Positions 1 to 6,733 of a stretch of 57,068 bases of DNA are shown in pieces. The translations under genes and the position numbers were made by a program. This DNA is from Granulicoccus phenolivorans DSM 17626 = NBRC 107789 = JCM 15570 (GTDB lineage: Bacteria > Actinomycetota > Actinomycetes > Propionibacteriales > Propionibacteriaceae): NCBI RefSeq assembly GCF_000423085.1, contig NZ_AUHH01000028.1:1-57068 (forward strand), given 5' to 3'. The first letter of the stretch is position 1. Each line of letters begins with the position of its first letter. The notes under the pieces were generated by a model that did no database searches, was not told where the DNA came from, and saw only the letters and a list, made by a program, of their open reading frames with translations.

Positions 1-297
1 CTTCGTGATGGCGGCACGGACCTCGTCGGGATCCACCGGACCGGTCACGGTGACCGTGGAGACGCCGCCGGAGGTCAGGTCGACCTCCACCGCCGTGGCC
101 CCGTGTACGGCCGCTACCTGCTTCGTCACCGAGGCAACACAGTGCCCGCAGGTCAGCCCTCCCACCCGGTACGTCGTGGTGCCGGTCGCGGGCGTGGTGG
201 TGCTTCGGATTTCCTGCAGACCGGTGGCGCGATCGGGGGTGCAGCAGGCGCAGCCTCCGGTAGCCATCGGTAGCAGTGTGCGCGTGGTGTTCGTCAT
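1..297 (-). CDS. Heavy-metal-associated (HMA) copper chaperone-like protein, 3' part cut off by window edge
   Basis: The visible 99 residues start with ATG at 297, preceded by AAGGAG seven bases upstream. A Cys-rich N-terminus (GGCACC, C16, C18, C19) precedes an HMA domain with the metal-binding loop GGLTCGHC (C50 and C53). This fold carries Cu(I) between copper ATPases and other partners in the cytoplasm. The extra Cys cluster before the domain could be a second copper site. A CsoR-type palindrome lies 49 bases upstream, so copper induction is likely (inference). Because the gene runs off the left edge, it could also be the N-terminus of a copper ATPase rather than a free chaperone. Confidence 0.85.
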   Translation of the reverse strand, partial: MTNTTRTLLPMATGGCACCTPDRATGLQEIRSTTTPATGTTTYRVGGLTCGHCVASVTKQVAAVHGATAVEVDLTSGGVSTVTVTGPVDPDEVRAAITK

Positions 298-345
298 AGG
301 TGGTCTCCTTGATGAATCGGTGAGGGCGGTTCTTTCGCTAAGAGC

Positions 346-362
346 ATACCCCTTAGGGGTAT
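346..362. promoter_or_regulatory. CsoR-type operator palindrome
   Basis: The 17-mer ATACCCCTTAGGGGTAT is a perfect inverted repeat around one central base. It matches the G/C-tract operator (TACCCC..GGGGTA) bound by Cu(I) sensors of the CsoR family, and it lies just upstream of the HMA gene. No csoR gene is visible in the window; it may lie beyond the left edge. Confidence 0.75.
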
Positions 363-838
363 ATCACGTTTCGATGGCGGCGGACCCCAGATGGCCGTGC
401 CTGCCCCGATCCCGGCCCTGATCCTCCCGGGAGGTCCGCGAGATCCGGCTCGTCATGGGCCTGAGCACCCTGCGGCTGGCACAGATCCTGGGGACACTCC
501 GGCGGGGGAGCGGGTGGCCACCGACCGGTCCACGTCCCACCGGCCGGCGAGCCGGCGGCAGGTGCGCCTGGACGACTGGATCGACTGCGAGAACCTGGGT
601 ATGCCGGGCTGCTGGCCGGTCCTGGTGCAGCCCGGGCCGAGAGTGACGCGTGGCGCGTAGCTCGGGCGGAGGCGGTGGAGGCAGCGCGGGTGGAGCGCAG
701 CCCTTCGTGTGGGTCGCTGCGGCAGCTTTGACCACCACAGATTGCGGGGCCCGGGTCAGCGGTGCGCCTGACGGCTCCTCTCCGGAAGATGGACGCCTCT
801 ATCCGGAAATGGAAGTGCACAAAAAGCCTGATGCCCCG
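363..838. other. Non-coding or decayed stretch
   Basis: About 475 bases between the CsoR-type operator and the end of the next gene. Open frames exist on both strands but are Pro/Arg/Gly-rich, lack a convincing ribosome binding site and resemble no family I know. I see no gene here; it may be remnant sequence. Confidence 0.5.
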
Positions 839-1759
839 TCATGCATTGGGCAGCAGGGGCCACTGGAACAGCCGCACCAGGAGATCGAAGGGATGTATCC
901 AGTGGAAGGCTGTGCCTTCGAGTTGCACGTCGAACCGCACTTCCAACTCGGCCCAGATGGGAAGGCCCCCGAGGATGCTGGGAAGCACGACCGCCGGCAT
1001 GGCTTGAAAGCCCGGCAACGTGAATTCCACGAAACGATGCGAATTCTCCTCATTGAAAACCGGTTGAACGTCGGTCGCCTCCCCGATAACGGTCGGTACC
1101 GGACCCGGGGACCCAAAAGCGTTCTGGACCAGTGTCTGCCTACGAATCATCCAACATTTGCTCCAGTAGTCACCATCGAACACACCAGAGTCACCGGTGT
1201 AACCCCCGAGCCGTCCGAATAGCTCGACGTGGGGGGCGGACACCCATCGCCCGGTGGAACTGGGTGGAATCCGGTCGTGGGAAATACTGTAGAGGCTTTT
1301 CACGCCGTAATGAAAAAACTGCAAAGAGCCGCTGTCGGATGTCTTCTTACCGGTGTAGTGAAGGCCGTCCGCCTGTTCGCTTACGCCATAAGGAGAGGTG
1401 CAGGATGTGGTGTAGGACGCAAACCAGAAGGTGGTGTCCACCGGTGCCGGAGGGCCGAAGTCAAGCGGGAATCGATGAAAGGAGGGGATGAACTCGGAGG
1501 CCTTATGGGTCCGTATCCGCTGCATCTCCGCCCGCCTGAGTCGGGCAGCCCTTTCCCTCAGTTCACGCGCATCAGAATCCGATCGGGTGAAGATCTGGAA
1601 CTGGATATCTCGATCACCTTCAGTGGGCCGGGTGAGCCTGGTCAACTCCTGGGTCTCAGTGATCGCGGCCGTGCGTTCCGCCTCGATCCGGGCGAATGTT
1701 TCCGCCACCTCTGGCGGAACCGATTGGTGTGGATTGATGTGGATCTGCTGATCGGTCAT
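839..1759 (-). CDS. Hypothetical protein, 306 aa, atypical composition
   Basis: A 306-residue protein beginning MTDQQIHINPHQ. The first ~90 residues are charged and probably helical, with runs of Glu/Arg such as ARELRERAARLRRAEMQR. The rest is rich in Phe, Tyr, Trp, Ser and Gly and looks beta-rich and soluble. No signal peptide, membrane segment or catalytic motif was recognised. The DNA is clearly less GC-rich than the housekeeping genes of the window, which suggests acquisition by transfer. It lies alone between two non-coding stretches. Function unknown; the reading frame itself is credible because its residue use is protein-like throughout. Confidence 0.65.
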   Translation of the reverse strand: MTDQQIHINPHQSVPPEVAETFARIEAERTAAITETQELTRLTRPTEGDRDIQFQIFTRSDSDARELRERAARLRRAEMQRIRTHKASEFIPSFHRFPLDFGPPAPVDTTFWFASYTTSCTSPYGVSEQADGLHYTGKKTSDSGSLQFFHYGVKSLYSISHDRIPPSSTGRWVSAPHVELFGRLGGYTGDSGVFDGDYWSKCWMIRRQTLVQNAFGSPGPVPTVIGEATDVQPVFNEENSHRFVEFTLPGFQAMPAVVLPSILGGLPIWAELEVRFDVQLEGTAFHWIHPFDLLVRLFQWPLLPNA

Positions 1760-2212
1760 GGATCCCCCGAGGCTCGCTCACGCCGATTTGTCAGCGTTTC
1801 CCGCCCGCCGTCAAGCTGGCGATCCGCGCAACAGTGAGCCTACGCTCGGCGCCGATCACGGGCAACAGTGCAATAGATATTCGGCCTATTCGGCATATTC
1901 GGCCCAGGCCATTACGGTTTCCGCTGGATGTCGTGCGGGCCTCCACCATCTTGGTGCATCCGCCCAGCCGGCCGGCCCGGTGCCGGAGCCCGGGTTTCAG
2001 CGGCCGCCGATGGGGAGGGCACTGCGGTCACAGGCCCATGCCCTGGTGCGCGCGATCGGCCTCCGGGTGGAGACGCCCGCCGATTTCGACCGGCGCGGCA
2101 CGGAGAGTGACCCCCGGCGTCATGGGACGACGAGAACGGAGGCAGGTTCGATCCGTGGCCCGTGCCCGCCTCCCCGGGGTAGCGTGGTCTGTACCCGTGC
2201 AAAGGAGCACCG
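1760..2212. other. Non-coding spacer with short tandem repeat
   Basis: About 450 bases without a convincing gene. It contains a 9-bp tandem repeat (next entry) and, at its right end, the leader of the following gene with AAGGAG shortly before the ATG at 2213. The reading frames across it are low-complexity and no RNA gene was recognised. Confidence 0.45.
1878..1904. repeat. Tandem repeat, 9-bp unit x3
   Basis: Three consecutive copies of TATTCGGC followed by C, A and C. The unit is AT-richer than its surroundings. It is a possible slippage-prone or protein-binding site; role unknown. Confidence 0.8.
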
Positions 2213-2470
2213 ATGGCTGAGCAACTCGATTTTCTCAACGGCGTGAGCAAGCTGCACGCCATGTACACCGAGCAGGTCCGGATGCTCGCCCATGCCCACG
2301 GCATGTCGAATGAGCAGGCCGCGATCCTGTTGGACCAGTTCGGCTACTACAACGTGGCCCGGCAGATTCTGGTCGAGCCGCGGCACGACGTGACCAGGGA
2401 CGGACTGGCCGAGATCGTCCGGGACGAGACTGTGCACAACCCGAAAGCGCACGACGAGGGCACTGCCTAG
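2213..2470 (+). CDS. Hypothetical small protein, 85 aa
   Basis: Begins MAEQLDFLNGVSKLHAMYTEQ at an ATG preceded by AAGGAG. The 85 residues are mostly helical, charged and without membrane segments. The stretch SNEQAAILLDQFGYYNVARQ could be a helix-turn-helix, but I do not recognise a family. The next reading frame, the RHH antitoxin remnant, starts 13 bases downstream, so the two are probably co-transcribed. It might be part of the toxin-antitoxin operon or an independent small regulator. Confidence 0.6.
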   Translation: MAEQLDFLNGVSKLHAMYTEQVRMLAHAHGMSNEQAAILLDQFGYYNVARQILVEPRHDVTRDGLAEIVRDETVHNPKAHDEGTA

Positions 2471-2483
2471 GGCGGGAGAAGGC

Positions 2484-2639
2484 GTGGATCCGTCCGACGT
2501 ATCCCGCTCCATGCAAGATGTCGCGCGGCAGGCAGTCCGCGAGTACATCGAGAACCACAGCCGGGCCGATCTGCTTGATCAGGTGCTGGACCAGGAGTTG
2601 CCGCGCTATGCCGAAGCGCTGGAGCGACTCGGCCAGTGA
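2484..2639 (+). pseudogene. RHH-type antitoxin of a Doc module, probably N-terminally truncated
   Basis: A 51-residue frame starting at GTG 2484 (GGGAGAAGG upstream). Residues such as DVARQAVREYIENHSR and LDQELPRYAEALERLG match the second half of ribbon-helix-helix antitoxins paired with Doc-type toxins. These normally have ~75-80 residues, so the first beta-strand and part of helix 1, the DNA-binding portion, appear to be missing. Its stop codon overlaps a GTG at 2636 (GTGA), the usual antitoxin-toxin coupling. It could be a genuine short antitoxin, but together with the damaged toxin next to it, decay is the better reading. Confidence 0.6.
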
Positions 2640-3012
2640 TCTACCTGACCTGTCCGAGTTGATGCATGTCGCTCACCGGATGCTGGGCCCCGAGGTGCCG
2701 GTGAGAGATCCAGGCTTGTTGCAGTCAGCGCTGGCGCGTCCGCAGACCACCGCCTTCGGAGCAGATGCCTACAGCACCTTGGAGGACAAGGCGGCGGCGT
2801 TCCTGCACTCCCTTGCGCGCAACCGTGCCCTGGTAGATGGGGACAAGCGACTCGCTCTGGCGGGGACGATTGCATTTCTGGGTGTCAATGGGCGCAGGCT
2901 CACCCTGACCAACGATCAGGCCTACGAGCTGGTGATGGCGGTCTCAACGGGGAAACTCGACGAGATCCCCGAAATCGCTCTCCGGATCAAGCGCGGCAGC
3001 CGACCCTGGTAG
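2636..3012 (+). pseudogene. doc: Doc-type (Fic fold) toxin, frameshifted and lacking the catalytic His
   Basis: Doc phosphorylates elongation factor Tu. The typical Doc start, VIYLT, is encoded from GTG 2636 overlapping the antitoxin stop, but that frame ends at TGA 2660. The rest of the family sequence (SELMHVAHRMLG, VRDPGLLQSALARPQTTAFG, DAYSTLEDKAAAFLHSLARN) continues in another frame to 3012, so an indel lies near 2648-2656. The Fic core, usually HALVDGNKR, reads RALVDGDKR: the catalytic His is Arg (CGT 2824-2826) and the conserved Asn is Asp (GAC 2842-2844). An alternative start at ATG 2608 would give an intact frame with an unrelated N-terminus. Either way the toxin should be inactive. 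Confidence 0.8.
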
Positions 3013-3103
3013 CTGCCCTCGATCCGTGACGAAACTCTTCCAGGACGGCGTGTCTTGAGGGAGCTTGCACAAGCCCGCACGCGCATGAGCACACTGGTCC
3101 GGG

Positions 3104-3125
3104 CCCGACACCGTGTGGTGTCGGG
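3104..3125. terminator. GC-rich hairpin, possible terminator
   Basis: Arms CCCGACACC and GGTGTCGGG around GTGT, without a T-tract. It lies between the doc remnant and the tRNA gene, ~90 bases past the tRNA 3' end, so it could end either transcript. Confidence 0.4.
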
Positions 3126-3216
3126 GCCTGCTGCTGAACTTGCGGTCACATCGGTCCGGTCGGGACCTCTCTCACCACGTCGGTGACCGCGTCTCCGCTG
3201 GTCAACCAACGGATTT

Positions 3217-3293
<77 letters not shown>

Positions 3294-3694
3294 CCATGGC
3301 CATCTCTGGCCACCCGGAGACTCTACACGATCACGGCCACCGGCGCACATCGACGCGTTGACTCATCCAGGATGCCCGCGTGGAGCGCTTCGTTGCCTCA
3401 TCTCAACGTGCCCGCTGGAGTGACTTCCGGAGCTGTTCGGGAGGATCGAGCTTCGGTTCGGTCAGGCAGCGTCACCGTTGGGTACGCAGCTTCGGTGCGC
3501 CGTGACGCTGGTTCACCGAAACTGACGTTGGGTGGATGCGGTGAAGCTCGGTCCGGGGGCTGCGGCATCGGACCACCCGGCCCGCCCCTGGCCATGCTCA
3601 TCAGCCAGCAGGATCGGCCCGATTGACCCATCTCACAGTCAGCCAGCGCCCTCCCGGCTCGGGGGATCCGGCCACCCGGATCTAGAATTGGGAC
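3294..3694. other. Intergenic spacer
   Basis: About 400 bases holding the promoter of the tRNA on one side and the promoter of the gene at 3695 on the other (TAGAAT at 3683-3688, six bases before its ATG). I see no gene. Confidence 0.5.
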
Positions 3695-3910
3695 ATGAAG
3701 CGCCCGGAACCCAAGTGCCCCATTCGCCTCGGCGAATCGTGCAGCCTGTGTTACCCCGGAGCGAGCGGTCCCGAGGACTGCGGGTTGGTCTGGCTGGTCC
3801 GCGAGGACCCCGAGCTGATGGAACAACTCAATGAGTTGCGCCGCGAGCAGCAGGCCGAGACCCGCGCACGGAAGGACGCCGCCCACTCGGTAGCCACCTC
3901 GGCGCACTGA
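3695..3910 (+). CDS. Small conserved Cys-containing actinobacterial protein (71 aa)
   Basis: 71 residues: CPIRLGESCSLCYPGASGPEDCGLVWLV carries four Cys (C8, C16, C19 and the C of EDCG) that could bind a metal. A charged helix full of Glu, Arg and Gln follows. Similar short proteins occur widely in actinobacteria as a domain of unknown function (I believe DUF6767, not verified). TAGAAT ends six bases before the ATG, suggesting a leaderless transcript. The downstream membrane protein begins 27 bases later and may be co-transcribed. Function unknown. Confidence 0.75.
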   Translation: MKRPEPKCPIRLGESCSLCYPGASGPEDCGLVWLVREDPELMEQLNELRREQQAETRARKDAAHSVATSAH

Positions 3911-3936
3911 ACCCCGCACCGGGTTATCGTTCCCCG

Positions 3937-5268
3937 GTGCGCAGGCTCCAGGAATTCGCCGTTCTGCCGGTGCGGACCGTACGGCTGTGGCTGTCCTACC
4001 TGCCCCAACTGGTGTCGATCTTCCTGATCGGCTGGATCATCCGTACGCTCGGCACCAACGCCGCTGTCACCATCGGGCAGGCCAACCGGGTCCTGGCCAC
4101 CCTGCTGTACGTGGTCGGTGTGGTGGCCCAGGTCCTCGCGATGATCGCGATGATCCGACTGCTCAAGCCCGGGCTACGAATGGACCGGCTCACGGCGGGG
4201 GAGCGGCGCCCCGGCGTACCCGCTGAGGCCCTGCGGACCGAGCCGCTCGTCGACGTCCTCCTGCTCTCGATCGGACCGTTCCTCGCGGTGTACGCGGTCT
4301 GGAAGCTGATCGACGCCTGGGTCAGCGACCTGTTCCTGTGGAATATCGCACTCAAACCCGACCTGCGCGCCCAGGATGCCTGGTCCATCTCCACCGACGC
4401 CGGTCAACTGCCGCTGTTCCTCGCGATCGGAGGCAGCGCCTTCATCCTGCGGATCGCCTACCAATTCCTCACCCGCGGCCGCCGCAACCCCTGGATCCGC
4501 CTGCCGCTGGTGGTGCTGGAGAGCCTGTGGGCGTTCTGCCTGTTCCTGATCACGCTGATCGGGGTCGACCAGTTGAAGACCTGGCTGCAGACCCGCGCGG
4601 TGACCCGCTGGCTCCAGGTCGGCTGGCAGGGCTTCCTGGACCGGTTGCCGGATCTCACGCTCCCGTTCGGGCTGACGCTTCCCGCCGCGGTCGCCGAAGC
4701 AACCGGCTGGATCTGGGAAACGCTGCTCCCGGCGGTCTGGAACAGTTTCGCCCTGCCGCTGGCGTGGCTGGCCCTGGCCGCGACCGTGCTCGGCTGGCGC
4801 CATTTCCGCGTACGCGACGTGGTGACCGGTCGGCTGTCCGAACGGATCGACCGCTTCACCCCGACCTCCACGGCGGGCCGCTCGTTGCTCCGGGTCGGCA
4901 GCGTCCTCGGCGCCGACCTGCGCGACAAGTACGTCCCGGTCCTGCACGCGCTGAGTCTGATCCGGCGCGCCGGGCCGATCCTGCTGGGTGCCTTCATCGT
5001 CTGGTACGCCGTGCTCACCACCGGGCAGAGCCTGCTGCACCAACTGACCGTGGCGTGGTTCGGCCCCGGGGAGACCGACCGCTTCGTCGCGTTCATGCAG
5101 TGGGCCCAGCTGCCGTCCGAACTCCTCTGCCAGACCCTGCTGCCGGCGCTGCTGGTCACGACCCTCGACCGGGGCCTGAATCACCTCGCCGCCGAACCCG
5201 CCGAGGCACCCAGCGACCCCGAACCCGCGCTGACCCGAGCCCCGGCCGCCCGACCCGCTAGGTCGTGA
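3937..5268 (+). CDS. Multi-pass membrane protein, function unknown (443 aa)
   Basis: Starts at GTG 3937. Hydrophobic segments are found around residues 20-40, 50-75, 105-125, 150-170, 185-205, 265-285, 345-365 and 385-405, so roughly eight transmembrane helices, with a Pro/Ala/Arg-rich tail. No catalytic or transporter signature was recognised. It follows the small Cys protein by 27 bases. Its 3' end overlaps the convergent gene at 5258 by 11 bases. It is probably an actinobacterial conserved integral membrane protein of unknown role. Confidence 0.8.
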   Translation: MRRLQEFAVLPVRTVRLWLSYLPQLVSIFLIGWIIRTLGTNAAVTIGQANRVLATLLYVVGVVAQVLAMIAMIRLLKPGLRMDRLTAGERRPGVPAEALRTEPLVDVLLLSIGPFLAVYAVWKLIDAWVSDLFLWNIALKPDLRAQDAWSISTDAGQLPLFLAIGGSAFILRIAYQFLTRGRRNPWIRLPLVVLESLWAFCLFLITLIGVDQLKTWLQTRAVTRWLQVGWQGFLDRLPDLTLPFGLTLPAAVAEATGWIWETLLPAVWNSFALPLAWLALAATVLGWRHFRVRDVVTGRLSERIDRFTPTSTAGRSLLRVGSVLGADLRDKYVPVLHALSLIRRAGPILLGAFIVWYAVLTTGQSLLHQLTVAWFGPGETDRFVAFMQWAQLPSELLCQTLLPALLVTTLDRGLNHLAAEPAEAPSDPEPALTRAPAARPARS

Positions 5269-5821
5269 ACCGCCAGGACCGGCTCACCGGACGCTGCCCC
5301 TCGGTCACCACGACCTCGACGCTCAGTCCGGCCTCATCGCTGGGCCGGATCTCGTAGACCTGGGTGAGCGCGTACTGCCGGCCGGCCTCGATCGGGCGCA
5401 CCACCGCGGTGCACCCGCCGACACTCCCGTCCGGGAGTTGCAGCCCCACCGCCGACGGGCCGATCTGCTCGTCGCGCCCATTGCGTACCGCCACGTCACA
5501 GGACAGGATGTCGGCATAGTTGTCCGCCGCGATGGATCGCGTCGGCTCGAGGGTCAGCTGCACCCGGGCCAGGCGCAGCCCGTCGATCCCGCGGACCGGC
5601 GCCCCACCGATGCCGGGCAACTCGTCGGACACCGCGACCCCGTCCACCCGCAGCCGGAATCCGTAGGCACTCAGGTCGGCCCATTCCCCGACCCGACTGG
5701 TTCCGATCACCCGTTCCTGCTGCCAGCGTCCACCGGCCACCGCACCCATCCCGACTGCGAGCAGGATCGCCACCAGCAGCAGTGCCCCGGCAACCAGCCA
5801 AGGGCGCCGCGACCGGCTCAC
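5258..5821 (-). CDS. Membrane-anchored protein with extracytoplasmic domain (187 aa)
   Basis: Starts at GTG 5821, whose GTGA overlaps the stop of the upstream LapA-like gene, so the two are translationally coupled. Residues ~8-30 form one transmembrane segment and the remaining ~150 residues look like an exported beta-sandwich (VAVRNGRDEQIGPSAVGLQL and YALTQVYEIR resemble DUF4352-type immunoglobulin-like folds). Two Cys (DILSCDV, GGCTAV) could form a disulfide. Proteins of similar design are encoded at 9617 and 10168. Function unknown; a cell-surface role is inferred from topology. Confidence 0.75.
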   Translation of the reverse strand: MSRSRRPWLVAGALLLVAILLAVGMGAVAGGRWQQERVIGTSRVGEWADLSAYGFRLRVDGVAVSDELPGIGGAPVRGIDGLRLARVQLTLEPTRSIAADNYADILSCDVAVRNGRDEQIGPSAVGLQLPDGSVGGCTAVVRPIEAGRQYALTQVYEIRPSDEAGLSVEVVVTEGQRPVSRSWRFTT

Positions 5822-6054
5822 TTGCGGCGGCGCAGCGCGAACCCGGTCAGCAGCCCGGCCAGGAACACCGCGGTCAGCATGATCCAGTGCGGGGCGGTAA
5901 AGGTCGCCGCGACGATGTGGAAGGTGGCCGGCTGCCGGTTCTGGGCGATGAACGCGATCGCCAGCACTGCGATGACGAGTCCGATCCAGAAGCGTGGGCT
6001 GGTCAGCAGGGCCTTGACGATACTGCGATTCTCCTCGGTCTTCGACCTGCTCAT
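5818..6054 (-). CDS. LapA/DUF1049-type small membrane protein (78 aa)
   Basis: The 78 residues contain two transmembrane helices (around 18-38 and 50-70) with the family-like pattern IAFIAQNRQPATFH between them and a basic GFALRRRK tail. LapA-domain proteins are involved in envelope or LPS assembly in Gram-negatives; in actinobacteria the role is unknown. It is the first gene of a two-gene minus-strand operon, overlapping the next gene by 4 bases, and divergent from the gene at 6213. Confidence 0.8.
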   Translation of the reverse strand: MSRSKTEENRSIVKALLTSPRFWIGLVIAVLAIAFIAQNRQPATFHIVAATFTAPHWIMLTAVFLAGLLTGFALRRRK

Positions 6055-6212
6055 GACTGCCTCTCCGAAGGTGCGCCGACCGCACGGCGCGCTCGGTCCA
6101 TTGTCCTCCCCCAGCCTCCTGCACTGAGGGTCACCTGCGCCAGCTGCCGCGCCCGGGGTGGCTAGGCTGAAGCCCTCAGTTGCAGGGGCAACTGGAAGAT
6201 CGGGGGATCACT

Positions 6213-6728
6213 GTGTCAGAACTCATCATCATCGGCTACGACGACCACGAGACCGCCGAAAAGGCGTACCACCGGGTCCAGCAACTCCAGCACGACTTCG
6301 TCGTCGAACTGTCCGGCCTGGCCGTGGTCCGCGTCGACGAGGACGGCAAGCGGCATGTCGACACTCCCGGCAGCCTGGTCGGGGTCTCGGCCGCCTCCGG
6401 TGCCACCTGGGGCCTGCTGTTCGGGCTGATCTTCCTCACCCCGGGGGTGGGCCTGCTCCTGGGCGGGCTCTGGGGCGCGCTGCTGGGCAGGATCGGCAAG
6501 TCCGGGATCGATCGAGCCTTCAGCGAACGGGTCACCGGCATGCTCGGCAACGGCAAAGCCGCGCTGGTGCTGATGGCCACCAAACTCACCGAGGACAAGT
6601 TCAATGCCGGGATCGCCGAGTTCGGTGGTCAGGTGCTGAAGACCTCGCTGTCCGAGGCCGACGAGAAGGAACTGCAGCAGATGCTCGGCGTCCACGACAA
6701 CGCCGCGACTGCCACCGAACCGAGCTGA
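6213..6728 (+). CDS. DUF1269-family membrane protein
   Basis: Start chosen at GTG 6213 (VSELIIIGYDDHETAEKAY) because AGATCGGGGGA precedes it. The 171 residues have an N-terminal alpha/beta part, a Gly-rich membrane hairpin (residues ~65-100, with LLFGLIFLTPGVGLLLGGLW) and a C-terminal soluble part ending in ATATEPS. This matches DUF1269 (YhdG/DUF1269-type) membrane proteins, whose role is not established. The ATPase-like gene starts five bases after its stop, so the two are probably an operon and may act together. Confidence 0.8.
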   Translation: MSELIIIGYDDHETAEKAYHRVQQLQHDFVVELSGLAVVRVDEDGKRHVDTPGSLVGVSAASGATWGLLFGLIFLTPGVGLLLGGLWGALLGRIGKSGIDRAFSERVTGMLGNGKAALVLMATKLTEDKFNAGIAEFGGQVLKTSLSEADEKELQQMLGVHDNAATATEPS

Positions 6729-6733
6729 CCCAG

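Noticed and set aside
363-838. Several open frames on both strands
   Set aside because: No family resemblance, poor composition and no ribosome binding sites.
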